In this document: positions 1-8,372 of the stretch, piece by piece
How the letters are laid out: each line of letters begins with the position of its first letter
Position numbering within the stretch: the stretch's first letter is position 1
Assembly: GCF_900091655.1 (NCBI RefSeq)
Contig: NZ_LT594621.1
Coordinates: forward strand, 62,001 to 126,000
Length of the DNA stretch: 64,000 nt
Direction: 5' to 3'
DNA from: Culturomica massiliensis
GTDB lineage: Bacteria > Bacteroidota > Bacteroidia > Bacteroidales > Marinifilaceae
Notes under the pieces: generated by a model
Told to the model about the DNA's origin: nothing
Seen by the model: only the letters and a program-made list of their open reading frames with translations
Database searches by the model: none
Program-made: the position numbers and the translations under genes

Positions 1-204
1 TCTGAAAAAAGGAAAATCCGGGATCTTAATACCTTTGATTTGAGTTTTGCATTGGGACTATCTTATAATTGGGAAGATTTTATGTTTTCAGCCCGTTATA
101 ATTTTGGTATTACCAATGTGATAGATAAGGATGCTGCGGGAGATAACAATAAGAATCATGTGTTCCAATTGTCGGTGGGATATCGTTTCAATGATTTGTT
201 TTAA
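1..204 (+). CDS. Outer-membrane beta-barrel protein, C-terminal fragment
   Basis: The frame is open from base 1 to a TAA at 202-204 and gives the last 67 residues of a protein cut by the window edge. The sequence alternates aromatic and polar residues (SARYNFGITNV, then QLSVGYRF) and ends DLF, which is the pattern of terminal barrel strands with a C-terminal aromatic residue recognised by the BAM complex. It resembles the tails of PorT/OmpA-like barrels of Bacteroidetes. The N-terminus is outside the window, so no specific function can be given. The next gene is another barrel on the same strand, 520 bases downstream. Confidence 0.75.
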   Translation, partial: SEKRKIRDLNTFDLSFALGLSYNWEDFMFSARYNFGITNVIDKDAAGDNNKNHVFQLSVGYRFNDLF

Positions 205-723
205 TGTGATGTAGAAAAGATCATTTATTTTTATTATCAACTTTTCGGGCGATTCTCTATGGGGATAGAGAATAAATGACGGTTGGTACCGGTGTCCTTG
301 GCTGGAAACGGTTCCAACCGTTATTTTATTGAAAATGATTGAGTCTGTCTGAAAATATCCGGAATTGTGCGTGCAGTGTGTTGCTAAAGGCTGGTTTGCA
401 GATATCCGGGAAGAAACTGTTTTATCGCTTTTTTGTAAAAAATTTTAGAATCGAGGATTTATTCTATATGTTTGTAAAATAAAAGAAAACCGTTTTTCCG
501 GAAAAATAAGAAGTTATTTTATTGATCAGAGAGAGACTCTTGTAAGTAGTTTGTTTGATGAAATGGAGAAGTTGGTAAGAGAAGCCGGTGTTGCCCGTAT
601 TAATTTTGAAAATCAGTTTGTGGTGTCTGAGATGTATTCCGGAGTCCGATTCTCTGATTAATCCGGAACATGCTGAAAAAGTCGGTCGGGAGTCTGAAAT
701 TACAAATTGGTTATCGTGTGATT
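205..723. other. Intergenic region with two small hairpins
   Basis: No convincing gene lies in these 519 bases. Two perfect inverted repeats follow the upstream stop: 252-260 with 265-273 (ATTCTCTAT, 4-base loop) and 307-313 with 316-322 (AACGGTT, 2-base loop, then a T-rich run). The second could end transcription of the upstream barrel gene. A 32-codon frame (563-661, beginning MEKLVREAG) has an ATG and a reasonable composition but no recognisable family and a weak ribosome site; it may be a remnant or chance. Confidence 0.4.
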
Positions 724-1383
724 ATGAAGTTTAAAGTTATTCTTGTATCCGTTTTTATTCTTGTCGTTCATTTTTGTTCCGCTCAATTGGTGCGGAGAGT
801 GGACTACGATGCAGCTATTGCTGTTCAGGCCGGCGGAAGTACCGGTATCCTTTTACCGGGAAAGATCAACGGTATGAAGTTTGATGGTATTTACGGATTG
901 AAAATGACGTTTCCGTTTACCCGGAGGTGGTTTTTGGGGGCGGAGTTCAATTACAATCAGCTAAGAACCCAGAATAAACACAGCTTTTCTTTCTCTGAGG
1001 GAGAAAATATTTATCAACGGGATGTGGAGGCTGATCTCAAAATACAGGCTTTAAATGTACCGGTTTATGTTAAATATCTGCTTGGGCCTTATGGTAATAG
1101 TATTTTATGTGGGGGGTATTTTTCATGGATATATAAGGGACGATTGGCTGTTTATGAAAAAAAGAAACGTTTTCAGGCAGATACGGATAAATGGGATGCG
1201 GGGGTTGTGATCGGGGTCGGGCAGAGAATTGTCAAGCATCTGAATCTGATGTTTAAGATCAATGTCAGTGTAAAGGATTTGATGAAAAAATCGGATTTGT
1301 ATCCCAAAAAGATATTTCCTGTACAGGCGAATCTGACGTTAAGTTATGATATTTTTCGGATCGGTGATTGCGGGTGTGATTAG
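724..1383 (+). CDS. PorT-family outer-membrane beta-barrel protein
   Basis: This is a 219-residue secreted barrel protein. The frame is open from 670, but the ATG at 724 starts a clean signal peptide (MKFKVILVSVFILVVHFCSAQ, cleavage after SA), so that start is chosen. The mature part has amphipathic strands of PorT type (GLKMTFPFTRRWFLGAEFNY, then LNVPVYVKYLLG) and ends in a strand plus a short Cys-containing tail (RIGDCGCD). The family forms small outer-membrane barrels; substrates are mostly unknown. The tail beyond the final barrel strand is slightly unusual. It lies 42 bases upstream of the sialidase on the same strand, so the two may share a transcript. Confidence 0.7.
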   Translation: MKFKVILVSVFILVVHFCSAQLVRRVDYDAAIAVQAGGSTGILLPGKINGMKFDGIYGLKMTFPFTRRWFLGAEFNYNQLRTQNKHSFSFSEGENIYQRDVEADLKIQALNVPVYVKYLLGPYGNSILCGGYFSWIYKGRLAVYEKKKRFQADTDKWDAGVVIGVGQRIVKHLNLMFKINVSVKDLMKKSDLYPKKIFPVQANLTLSYDIFRIGDCGCD

Positions 1384-1425
1384 AAGGTTCTTTTGTATAA
1401 AGTCGTAAATTTAAAATAAATAATT

Positions 1426-2964
1426 ATGATCAAGTTTGTTTTTGGGTTATTTCTGTGGTGTGGATTGTGTGGGTGTAATTCTTCGTGTCCGACTATTTCT
1501 TTGCGTATGGATAAACAGGTCGCTCCTGTTTTTATCAGACAGGAGGAGAATTCTGTTTTGCATATCCAGGTCGACAATACAACGGATAAGGAATTGGTTT
1601 TGAATAAACTTGTATTATCTGCTAAGGGAACGAGCCGTATAGAAGCTGTGAAACAGGTCCGGATTTATTTTACAGGTTTGAATCCTAATTTTAGTTCTAC
1701 GGTTTTGTTCGGTCATACACAAGATGCCCGAGAAGTCAATACATTTAAAGGACAACAGGCTTTAAAGCCGGGTATCAATCATTTCTGGGTGTCCGTTTGT
1801 TTGTCGGAAAATGCATTATTGTCCGATAAGATTCATTTTACCTGTACGGATGCGACGTTATCAGATGCTTGTGTCGTTGTGGCAGATAGTCTGCCTTTAC
1901 TGTCTTCTGCTGTAGGGTATGCTGTCCGGTTGCGTGGGGACGATCAGGTAAATGCTTATCGGATTCCCGGGTTGGTGTGTACACCTAAGGGAACTTTGAT
2001 AGCTGTATATGATGTCCGTTATAACAGTGCCGTCGATTTGCAGGAAAATATCGACGTCGGTGTTAGCCGTAGCGTGGATGGAGGCCAGACCTGGTTACCG
2101 ATGCAGATTGCAATGGATATGGGGGAATGGGGCGGACGTTCCCATAAAGAAAACGGAATCGGTGATCCGGCTATTCTGGTTGATCCGCAAACCGGCCGGG
2201 TTTGGATCGCTGGTTTATGGTTGCACGGTAATCCGGGCAAACGGGCGTGGTGGGCTTCTAAGCCTGGAATTACGCCTGAAGAGACCGGTCAGTTTGTATT
2301 GGCTTATAGCGACGATGATGGAGCAACCTGGTCAGAACCGATAAATATTACGTCTCAGGTAAAGAAGAAAGAGTGGTATTTGTGTTTTCAAGGACCTGGA
2401 ATGGGAATTACGACACAGGAAGGTACACTTGTTTTTCCGGCCCAATTTAAAGATAAGAATCAGGTGCCGTATTCTACAATTATTTATAGTAAAGACAAGG
2501 GTAAAACCTGGGATATCGGTACCGGTGCGCGTTCTAACACGACAGAGGCTCAGGTTGTCGAATTGACAGACGGAAGTCTGATGTTGAATATGCGGGATGA
2601 CCGTGGCGGCTCGCGGGCGGTTATGATTACCAAAGATTTCGGTAAAACATGGACAGAGCATGTTTCTTCCCGTTCAGCTCTTCCGGAGCCGGTATGCCAG
2701 GCGAGTCTGATTCGTATTCATTTGAAAGGCGGGAAACCTGCGCTGGCGTTTTTTAATCCGGCAAATACGCAGGGACGGGTACATTCTACGTTGAAAATCA
2801 GTTTGGATGAAGGGGTTACCTGGCCGGAAAAATACCATACTTTGGTATATGAACCGGGTAGCTATGGATATTCTTGCCTGACACAGATCGATTCTACGAC
2901 TTTGGGGGTTTTGTATGAAGGTGCCGGTGAACTTTATTTTCAGCGGTTAAACATAGGAGAATAA
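1426..2964 (+). CDS. Exo-alpha-sialidase (BNR-repeat lipoprotein)
   Basis: A 512-residue enzyme predicted to release terminal sialic acids from host glycans. A lipoprotein signal with a cysteine near residue 15-17 (LCGC) places it as a surface or periplasmic lipoprotein. Residues about 25-165 form the N-terminal beta domain seen in Bacteroidales sialidases. The catalytic propeller begins at the YRIPGL motif near residue 178, which carries the first substrate-binding Arg. Five Asp-box repeats follow: SVDGGQTW, SDDDGATW, SKDKGKTW, TKDFGKTW and SLDEGVTW. A YxYSCL segment close to the C-terminus (about residue 484) fits the catalytic tyrosine region. Length matches GH33 enzymes with this extra domain. 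No nan catabolic genes are adjacent, so free sialic acid may be used elsewhere or shared. Confidence 0.9.
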   Translation: MIKFVFGLFLWCGLCGCNSSCPTISLRMDKQVAPVFIRQEENSVLHIQVDNTTDKELVLNKLVLSAKGTSRIEAVKQVRIYFTGLNPNFSSTVLFGHTQDAREVNTFKGQQALKPGINHFWVSVCLSENALLSDKIHFTCTDATLSDACVVVADSLPLLSSAVGYAVRLRGDDQVNAYRIPGLVCTPKGTLIAVYDVRYNSAVDLQENIDVGVSRSVDGGQTWLPMQIAMDMGEWGGRSHKENGIGDPAILVDPQTGRVWIAGLWLHGNPGKRAWWASKPGITPEETGQFVLAYSDDDGATWSEPINITSQVKKKEWYLCFQGPGMGITTQEGTLVFPAQFKDKNQVPYSTIIYSKDKGKTWDIGTGARSNTTEAQVVELTDGSLMLNMRDDRGGSRAVMITKDFGKTWTEHVSSRSALPEPVCQASLIRIHLKGGKPALAFFNPANTQGRVHSTLKISLDEGVTWPEKYHTLVYEPGSYGYSCLTQIDSTTLGVLYEGAGELYFQRLNIGE

Positions 2965-2974
2965 GTGATGAGTA

Positions 2975-3039
2975 GATTTTAGATTGTAAATCAGAAAAGC
3001 CGATAAAATCTGTTTGCCTTTAATTTACAATCTAAAATC
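2975..3039. terminator. 17-bp perfect inverted repeat between convergent genes
   Basis: The arms at 2975-2991 and 3023-3039 are perfectly complementary over 17 bases with a 31-base loop. The site lies between the convergent sialidase and mscL genes and can act as a terminator for both. Its arm sequence (TTTAGATTGTAAAT) shares the vocabulary of the dispersed AT-rich repeats found elsewhere in the window. Confidence 0.6.
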
Positions 3040-3069
3040 CAAAATAAATCAGCAGGATTGACCGAGGTA

Positions 3070-3486
3070 TTATTTTTCTTTTAGAATATCCCGTATTTCA
3101 GTGAGTAATGTCTCTTCTTTGCTGGGTGCAGGAGGGGGTGGGGGTGTTGTTTCTTGTTTGCGATGCAGACTGTTTATTCCTTTGATAAATAGAAAGATAG
3201 AAAAAGCGATAATAAGAAAGTCCAAACTGGTCTGTATGAAGTTGCCGTAATTGATATTAACGGCTTCGGTGGCTTTTCCGGCTGCGTCTACTCCGGCCGG
3301 TTTGAGATGAATGACCAGGCTCTGAAAATTAACGCCTCCGATTAAAAGTCCGAGCGGAGGCATGATGATGTCTGTGACGAGGGATGAGACGATTTTACCG
3401 AAAGCTCCGCCGATGATGATACCGACTGCCATGTCTACAACATTGCCTTTCATGGCAAAAGATTTGAATTCTTTTATAAAACTCAT
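3070..3486 (-). CDS. mscL: Large-conductance mechanosensitive channel MscL
   Basis: A 138-residue inner-membrane channel that opens under membrane tension during hypo-osmotic shock and releases cytoplasmic solutes. The N-terminal amphipathic helix (FIKEFKSFAMKGNVVDMAVG) and TM1 with the signature AVGIIIGGAFGKIVSSLVTD are present. A periplasmic loop and TM2 (about residues 85-105, LDFLIIAFSIFLFIKGIN) follow, and then the charged C-terminal helix (EETLLTEIRDILKEK). Length and order match the family. It starts 11 bases after the end of the efflux adaptor gene on the same strand, so the IS insertion upstream could affect its transcription. Confidence 0.97.
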   Translation of the reverse strand: MSFIKEFKSFAMKGNVVDMAVGIIIGGAFGKIVSSLVTDIIMPPLGLLIGGVNFQSLVIHLKPAGVDAAGKATEAVNINYGNFIQTSLDFLIIAFSIFLFIKGINSLHRKQETTPPPPPAPSKEETLLTEIRDILKEK

Positions 3487-3497
3487 GATGGTGTAAG

Positions 3498-4541
3498 TTA
3501 GGGGTTAGTACTGGTTTGTATTTTCACTTTTTGTCCGTTTTGTAGATCGTATACTCCGGCCGTAACAATGATATCATCGGAGGCAATTCCTTTTTTGACC
3601 AGTGCTTTATCTTCAAAACGAAGAATATCAACAGGTCGTAGATTAACGGTTTGGTTTCGGGGATCGACGATCCATATATAGAATTTCCCGTTTTCTTCCC
3701 GTAGTGCACTTGCCGGAATAACGAAATTGTCGGATATTGTATTTTCTATTTTAAATAATACTTTGGCAGAAAATCCCGGATATACTTCTTCACTGAAAGG
3801 GGCAAAAGCCGGGTCTGTGATGCGCAAGGTAACGGGAATACCGGAACCGTCGGACGAGTAAATGTATTCTTTGATATCGGCCTCAAACCATTGTCCCGGG
3901 CGGGTGTCGAACTGTACATAAATTGTTTTGGGAATTCCGATCAAGCGGATAGCCGTTTCGGGCAGGATGAAACGGACGTTGATTTTATCGGGATTAACCA
4001 GACGTACGATGGGATCGCCTGTCAGTATTTCCTGAAAGTTTTCGGCATATTTTTTTTCAATAAGTCCCCGGAACGGAGCTGTAAGTTCCGTATATCCCAG
4101 TGTACGTCGGGCAATATCGAGGGCAGAGGAAGCTTTGACGTAATCGGCGCGGGCAATTTCGAGGTTTTGAACAGCCGTTGCATTTTGTTCCAGTAGCCGC
4201 CGGGTGCGTTCGTAAATGGATTTTGCCGCCTTATAATTGGCTTCGGCAGTTTGGTATTTGAGCCGGTAATCTGTCGGATCGATGCGGGCTATTCGTTTGG
4301 ACTGCGGGAGTATCTGGCCTTCGGTAACCGGGAAATCCGTAATGGTTCCGGATACTTTAAAAGCGAGTATACTGAACTCTTCTGCTTCCACGGTGCCGGT
4401 GTACGAGTTGTCGATGGTACCCAGACTCCCGACTTTTACAACCTGTACAGGTCGTATCGGAATGTTTTCGGAACGATCGGCTTCTTGCTGGCAGGCGGTC
4501 AGGAGCAGCAGAAAAAGAAAAAATAGATCACTAGTGGGCAC
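3498..4541 (-). CDS. RND-type efflux periplasmic adaptor, N-terminus rewritten by an IS
   Basis: A 347-residue membrane-fusion protein of the HlyD/AcrA family, which links an inner-membrane pump to an outer-membrane channel. Visible parts are a lipoprotein signal (FLFLLLLTACQQ), a lipoyl half-motif (SYTGTVEAEE), an alpha-helical hairpin (about residues 80-140), the second lipoyl half (TAPFRGLIEKKYAE) and C-terminal beta-barrel and membrane-proximal domains. The IS4 element ends inside codon 5. The original 13 bases ATG-TCA-AAT-ATT-T (5861-5849, minus strand) have been replaced by 13 IS bases starting GTG-CCC, in the same frame. The gene therefore now begins VPTSD instead of MSNIY and keeps its length. 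No other start lies in frame upstream, because a TAA precedes the GTG by two codons. No RND pump gene follows; mscL does. Expression now depends on IS sequence and may be lost. Confidence 0.85.
   Translation of the reverse strand: MPTSDLFFLFLLLLTACQQEADRSENIPIRPVQVVKVGSLGTIDNSYTGTVEAEEFSILAFKVSGTITDFPVTEGQILPQSKRIARIDPTDYRLKYQTAEANYKAAKSIYERTRRLLEQNATAVQNLEIARADYVKASSALDIARRTLGYTELTAPFRGLIEKKYAENFQEILTGDPIVRLVNPDKINVRFILPETAIRLIGIPKTIYVQFDTRPGQWFEADIKEYIYSSDGSGIPVTLRITDPAFAPFSEEVYPGFSAKVLFKIENTISDNFVIPASALREENGKFYIWIVDPRNQTVNLRPVDILRFEDKALVKKGIASDDIIVTAGVYDLQNGQKVKIQTSTNP
4520..4528. repeat. Left copy of the 9-bp target site duplication
   Basis: AAAATAGAT abuts the left IS end and matches bases 5840-5848 beyond the right end exactly. 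A length of 9 bp is typical of IS4-family elements. Confidence 0.92.
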
Positions 4542-5839
4542 TTTAAATTAAACATCGTTCTTTGAAATCTTTGATAATCGCATAGTTAAATATCTTTTTG
4601 GAGCGTGACGATTTGAATTGAAAAGTTGTTTTAGCTTTGTCCAAAAGCTAAAAACAATGAACCAAGGCAAATATATCTTCGCTCAACTTACAGATTTTCT
4701 TCCCCGTCGTGTCTTTGACCGTTTGGTAGAGAAGTATTCCGGGAATAAGAAAATCAGAACATTCACCTGTTGGAATCAGATGCTGTGCATGATTTTCGGA
4801 CAACTGACCGCCCGAGATAGTATGCGTGAGCTTATGCTCAGCCTTGAGGCACACAAGAGCAAGTACTATCACTTGGGATTCGGTGCAACAGTTAGCCGTA
4901 CCAATCTGGGGAAAGCAAACCGGAATAGAGATTATCGTATCTACGAAGAATTTGCTTATACCCTGATTGCGGAAGCCCGTAATAGCTACAACAAAAATGA
5001 CTTCGAGGTGAAAGTTGACGGTAATGTTTATGCCTTTGATTCCTCCACCATAGACCTTTGTCTGAATGTTTTTTGGTGGGCGGAATTTAGGAAACACAAA
5101 GGAGGCATCAAACTTCATACCTTGTATGATGTAAAGACTTCCATACCGACAATCGTACTGGTAACCAATGCTAAAGTACATGACGTAAACATGCTGGATG
5201 AGTTGAGTTATGAAAAGGGAAGTTTCTATATCATGGATAAAGGATATGTTGACTTCACCCGTTTGCATAAGCTTCACACCTGTGGTGCTTACTTCGTTAC
5301 ACGTGCAAAGGATAATATGAGATTCCGTAGAATGTATTCCCGTGAAGTCGATAAAACAACCGGAATAAAATGTGACCAGATTGGAATACTTGAAACGTAT
5401 AAATCGCTCAAAGCATATCCGGACAAACTTCGGCGGGTTAAATACTACGATGAAGAACTGGGCAGAGAATTTGTGTTCATCACCAACAACATGGAACTCT
5501 CAGCAGAGGAAGTAGCCTTGCTATACAAGAACCGTTGGCAGGTGGAACTATTTTTCAAATGGATAAAGCAACACCTGAAAGTAAAATCTTTTTGGGGAAC
5601 CACGATGAATGCAGTCAAGACACAAGTCTACTGTGCCATCATAACATACTGTCTGGTTGCCATTGTCGCTTACAAATTGAAAGTTAACCGTCCAATCTAC
5701 GAAATCCTACAAATTTTGAGTTTTTCTCTACTGGATAAAACGCCTGTAAGAGAGATACTTACCAATTGCGATTACAAAAATGTCAAAGAACTAAATTATA
5801 AACAATTGAAAATCAGCTGGGACTAAGTGCCCAGCAGTG
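4529..5839 (+). mobile_element. Complete IS4-family insertion sequence (1311 bp)
   Basis: The terminal inverted repeats are imperfect over 15 bases: the left end reads CACTAGTGGGCACTT (4529-4543) and the right end read outward-in is CACTGCTGGGCACTT (5839-5825), 13 of 15 identical. The element is flanked by the perfect 9-bp direct repeat AAAATAGAT at 4520-4528 and 5840-5848. It holds one intact transposase gene. The intact ends, intact duplication and intact transposase suggest a recent insertion. Removing the element and one duplication restores a full lipoprotein start for the efflux adaptor gene, which proves the empty-site structure. Confidence 0.95.
4657..5826 (+). CDS. IS4-family transposase with DUF4372 N-terminus
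   Basis: A 389-residue DDE transposase. The frame extends upstream to a TTG at 4618, but the ATG at 4657 starts the standard N-terminus (MNQGKYIFAQLTDFLPRRVF), typical of the DUF4372 domain in Bacteroidetes IS4 elements. Catalytic residues are visible: the first Asp in AFDSSTIDLCL (about residue 130), the second in FYIMDKGYVDF, and the Glu in the IS4 signature Y-(2)-R-(3)-E-(6)-K, read here as YKNRWQVELFFKWIK (about residues 290-304). The stop codon lies a few bases from the right terminal repeat. No frameshift or internal stop is seen, so the enzyme should be active. Confidence 0.95.
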   Translation: MNQGKYIFAQLTDFLPRRVFDRLVEKYSGNKKIRTFTCWNQMLCMIFGQLTARDSMRELMLSLEAHKSKYYHLGFGATVSRTNLGKANRNRDYRIYEEFAYTLIAEARNSYNKNDFEVKVDGNVYAFDSSTIDLCLNVFWWAEFRKHKGGIKLHTLYDVKTSIPTIVLVTNAKVHDVNMLDELSYEKGSFYIMDKGYVDFTRLHKLHTCGAYFVTRAKDNMRFRRMYSREVDKTTGIKCDQIGILETYKSLKAYPDKLRRVKYYDEELGREFVFITNNMELSAEEVALLYKNRWQVELFFKWIKQHLKVKSFWGTTMNAVKTQVYCAIITYCLVAIVAYKLKVNRPIYEILQILSFSLLDKTPVREILTNCDYKNVKELNYKQLKISWD

Positions 5840-5861
5840 AAAATAGATAAATATTTGACAT
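5840..5861 (-). other. Right target duplication plus severed start of the efflux adaptor gene
   Basis: Bases 5840-5848 are the right copy of the target duplication. On the minus strand, 5861-5849 reads ATG TCA AAT ATT T, and joined to the duplication it encodes MSNIYLFF, continuing in frame into the adaptor's lipoprotein signal at 4528 and below. This is the original start codon, now separated from its gene by 1.3 kb of IS. The native promoter of the adaptor presumably lies to the right, at 5862-6032. Confidence 0.85.
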
Positions 5862-5932
5862 CTATGACATTTTTTATTGCTTGTACGAAAAACTCCGGGA
5901 GTCTTGTTACAGTACAATTCTTATTTTCTTTG

Positions 5933-5940
5933 TATTTTTG
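5933..5940 (+). promoter_or_regulatory. Putative -7 element for the acyl-ACP thioesterase
   Basis: TATTTTTG fits the Bacteroidetes -7 consensus TAnnTTTG, 93 bases before the thioesterase ATG. The -33 partner is weak: a TTG at 5904-5906 is farther away than the usual 19-21 base spacing. Confidence 0.4.
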
Positions 5941-6032
5941 CAGAAGCCTGTTTCGTTTTTTAAATAAACGGGCGGACAAATTTTATATGATTGGCAGAAT
6001 TGTATACTCTATATCAAAATAAATCGGAGCTT

Positions 6033-6815
6033 ATGGAAATCGGGAAATACAGAGAGGAACTGAAGATACATAATCATTACACAAACTATAAAGGACGCTT
6101 GTTTATAAAAACCTTGTGTGATTTATTCAACGATGTTGCAGAAGGGCAAACGGAATTATTGGGAGTGGATGTGGATACCCTGAATAAATCGGGGTTGACC
6201 TGGATGCTTCATCGTCTGCATATTCTGATACATAAGATGCCGCAGAAAGAAGAAAATGTTGTGGTAGAAACCTGGCCGTCCGGTATCGACCGGTTGTTTG
6301 CTTTACGGGATTACCGTTTATTGCGAAATGACGGAGAAGAGCTGGTACGGGCGACGTCGGAATGGATGACCGTCGATTTGAATCGCCGCCGCCCGGTAAG
6401 GCCGTTGGCCCGGGTTGTGGAAATGAGTACTTCGCACGGGATTGAAAAGTTGCCTATAGAGCATCTCTTGCGGGAAAAAGAGATGCCCGGGGATATGGAA
6501 GACTGTCGTTATTTTACGGCGACATTTGATAACATTGATTTTAACGGACATGTCACACAGGCTTCCTATATGCGGTGGATCACTAATTCATTGCCTTTCG
6601 GTTTTTTAAAAAACCACATTCTGACAGAGGTCGAAGTGGTGTATGAACATGAAATTATGCCGGATAGCCTCATTGTCTCTTATTATAAGATGCAGCCGGA
6701 AGGAAATAGAGTTGTTGTTTATCACCAGATCAGGAATGAAGAAGGTTCTCTGATGCATTGTGTGGCCGAAACCGTATGGATGGCACATGCAGATACACGG
6801 ACACCCCAAAGCTGA
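6033..6815 (+). CDS. Acyl-ACP thioesterase (FatA/FatB family)
   Basis: A 260-residue cytoplasmic enzyme predicted to hydrolyse acyl-ACP and release free fatty acids. The start is set at the ATG at 6033, which has GGAG five bases upstream; the longer frame would need a TTG at 5991. There are two hot-dog domains: residues about 1-130 with the signature LTWMLHRLHILIHKMPQ and WPSGIDRLFALRDY, and residues about 150-255 with FDNIDFNGHVTQASYMRWI, where the N-x-H-V-x-(x)-S/Y-M/W catalytic region lies. Length and two-domain order match bacterial Acyl-ACP_TE proteins. Bacteroidales commonly encode one copy. It is transcribed away from the IS-disrupted adaptor and converges with the GT2 gene. Confidence 0.9.
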   Translation: MEIGKYREELKIHNHYTNYKGRLFIKTLCDLFNDVAEGQTELLGVDVDTLNKSGLTWMLHRLHILIHKMPQKEENVVVETWPSGIDRLFALRDYRLLRNDGEELVRATSEWMTVDLNRRRPVRPLARVVEMSTSHGIEKLPIEHLLREKEMPGDMEDCRYFTATFDNIDFNGHVTQASYMRWITNSLPFGFLKNHILTEVEVVYEHEIMPDSLIVSYYKMQPEGNRVVVYHQIRNEEGSLMHCVAETVWMAHADTRTPQS

Positions 6816-6853
6816 CAGGAGGCTTGGGAAAAACTGCGGCTGTGGGATAACCG

Positions 6854-7804
6854 TCAGATTTCCTTTTCGATCTGATATACGTTACGATCTGTTGCGGAGC
6901 GGGATACCAGTTCGGCAATAAAGCCTGCGAGGAATAATTGTGTTCCCAATATCATCGCTGTGAGAGCAATATAAAAATAGGGTGTATCGGTTATTAACGG
7001 TGCTTTTATCCCTTTGGTAAGGCATAAATATTTGTCGATACCGATCCAGAGGATGGAACCACAGCCGATGAAGAATAATAAGGTGCCTAAAGCTCCGAAT
7101 AAATGCATCGGCTTTTTGGAAAATCGGGTGATGAAAGTTATAGACAACAGATCCAGAAAACCATTGATAAAACGGTTCAACCCTCCGAATTTTGTTTTAC
7201 CGTATTTACGGGCACGGTGTTGTACAACTTGTTCTCCGATGCGTGTAAAACCGGCTTGCTTAGCCAGAATGGGAATGTAGCGATGCATTTCACCATATAC
7301 TTCGATGCTTTTTACAACTGTATTTCTATAGGCTTTCAAGCCGCAGTTGAAGTCGTGCAGCCGAATGCCGGAGGCTCGCCGTGCCGTAGCGTTGAATAAT
7401 TTTGTCGGAATGGTTTTTGAAATGGGATCGTATCGTTTCTTTTTCCAGCCGGAGACCATATCATAATCTTCTTCCATAATTTTACGATAGAGCTCCGGTA
7501 TTTCGTCCGGGCTGTCCTGCATGTCGGCATCCATAGTGATAACTACATCTCCTTGTGCTACCTGAAAGGCGGAGTGTAAAGCTGCGGATTTACCATAGTT
7601 ACGGCGAAATTTGATGGCCCGGATAGACGGATTCTGAGCTGCCAGTTCTTCGATAATTTTCCAGGAACGGTCATTGCTTCCATCATCGACCATGATAATT
7701 TCGTAGGTGAAATTATGGGTCTCCATTACTTTTTTGATCCAGGCTGTCAATTCAGGTAAGGATTCTTCTTCATTGTATAGCGGAATGATTACGGAGATAT
7801 TCAT
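6854..7804 (-). CDS. Membrane-anchored GT2 glycosyltransferase (DPM1/GtrB-like)
   Basis: A 316-residue polyprenyl-phosphate glycosyltransferase-like protein. The GT-A domain starts at once (MNISVIIPLYNEEESLPELT), with the nucleotide-binding MVDDGSNDRSW at about residue 40 and the metal-binding DADMQDSPDEI at about residue 92. Two C-terminal membrane segments (about residues 232-255 and 268-292) anchor it to the inner membrane. The family moves a sugar from a nucleotide to undecaprenyl phosphate, or modifies LPS or lipids; the sugar cannot be told from the sequence. It is followed on the same strand, in transcription order, by no related gene and is preceded by the DUF4199 gene with a 38-base gap, so the pair may be one operon. 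Confidence 0.9.
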   Translation of the reverse strand: MNISVIIPLYNEEESLPELTAWIKKVMETHNFTYEIIMVDDGSNDRSWKIIEELAAQNPSIRAIKFRRNYGKSAALHSAFQVAQGDVVITMDADMQDSPDEIPELYRKIMEEDYDMVSGWKKKRYDPISKTIPTKLFNATARRASGIRLHDFNCGLKAYRNTVVKSIEVYGEMHRYIPILAKQAGFTRIGEQVVQHRARKYGKTKFGGLNRFINGFLDLLSITFITRFSKKPMHLFGALGTLLFFIGCGSILWIGIDKYLCLTKGIKAPLITDTPYFYIALTAMILGTQLFLAGFIAELVSRSATDRNVYQIEKEI

Positions 7805-7842
7805 GATGATGTGTTTTTATTTTGCCGATTACTGATAACGGG

Positions 7843-8364
7843 CTATTCCGGTTTCCTTTTTTTAAGTATAAAAGCGATGACCAGGGTATAAATCAGGCCC
7901 ATCAAAGCTTTTGAAAAAAATTCTGTAATTCCCATCGACACGGGCGTTGTGAATGCCTGAAGCATTTGTATCATGTTGTCAGCCCAAGGTGACTCGGGGT
8001 AAAGTTGCCTGAACAGGCTTTCTGCATACATCAGGTAATTCTCCAGCGTATCCGGATGTTTCGAGTAGATGATGAGAGCATAAGAGCCATAGAAAAAACC
8101 TGCGACAGCGGACAGGTACATACCTGTCAGAAGAGCTCTCCCGTAAGAAATGTAGCCCTTGAGTTCTTCACTTTCCCGGTATCGCCGGATTTGCATGAAA
8201 AGCCCAATGACAAATAGAAAGGTTATGATCCTGTCCAGGGACGGATTAGCATAGATGTTGCCTGTCTGTTTGAAAAATACGTATGAAGCTGCCACACAGC
8301 AACAGCCGATTAGCATCCCGAAAAGGGTGTTTTGTTGAATGAATGTCGGTTGTTTATGCTCCAT
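7843..8364 (-). CDS. DUF4199 membrane protein
   Basis: A 173-residue inner-membrane protein with four predicted helices: about residues 13-32, 43-60, 77-103 and 148-167. The arrangement, with a conserved RRYRESEELKGYISYGRALLTG region after helix 2, fits the Bacteroidetes family DUF4199, whose function is unknown. It lies 8 bases downstream of the glucosaminidase gene and 38 bases upstream of the GT2 gene on the same strand. The DUF4199-GT2 pairing is common in Bacteroidetes and suggests a role in membrane-linked sugar transfer, but that is inference. Confidence 0.8.
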   Translation of the reverse strand: MEHKQPTFIQQNTLFGMLIGCCCVAASYVFFKQTGNIYANPSLDRIITFLFVIGLFMQIRRYRESEELKGYISYGRALLTGMYLSAVAGFFYGSYALIIYSKHPDTLENYLMYAESLFRQLYPESPWADNMIQMLQAFTTPVSMGITEFFSKALMGLIYTLVIAFILKKRKPE

Positions 8365-8372
8365 AATTTAAA

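Noticed and set aside
563..661. 32-codon frame as a real small gene
   Set aside because: It has an ATG but a weak ribosome site, no family pattern and no visible promoter at a proper distance.
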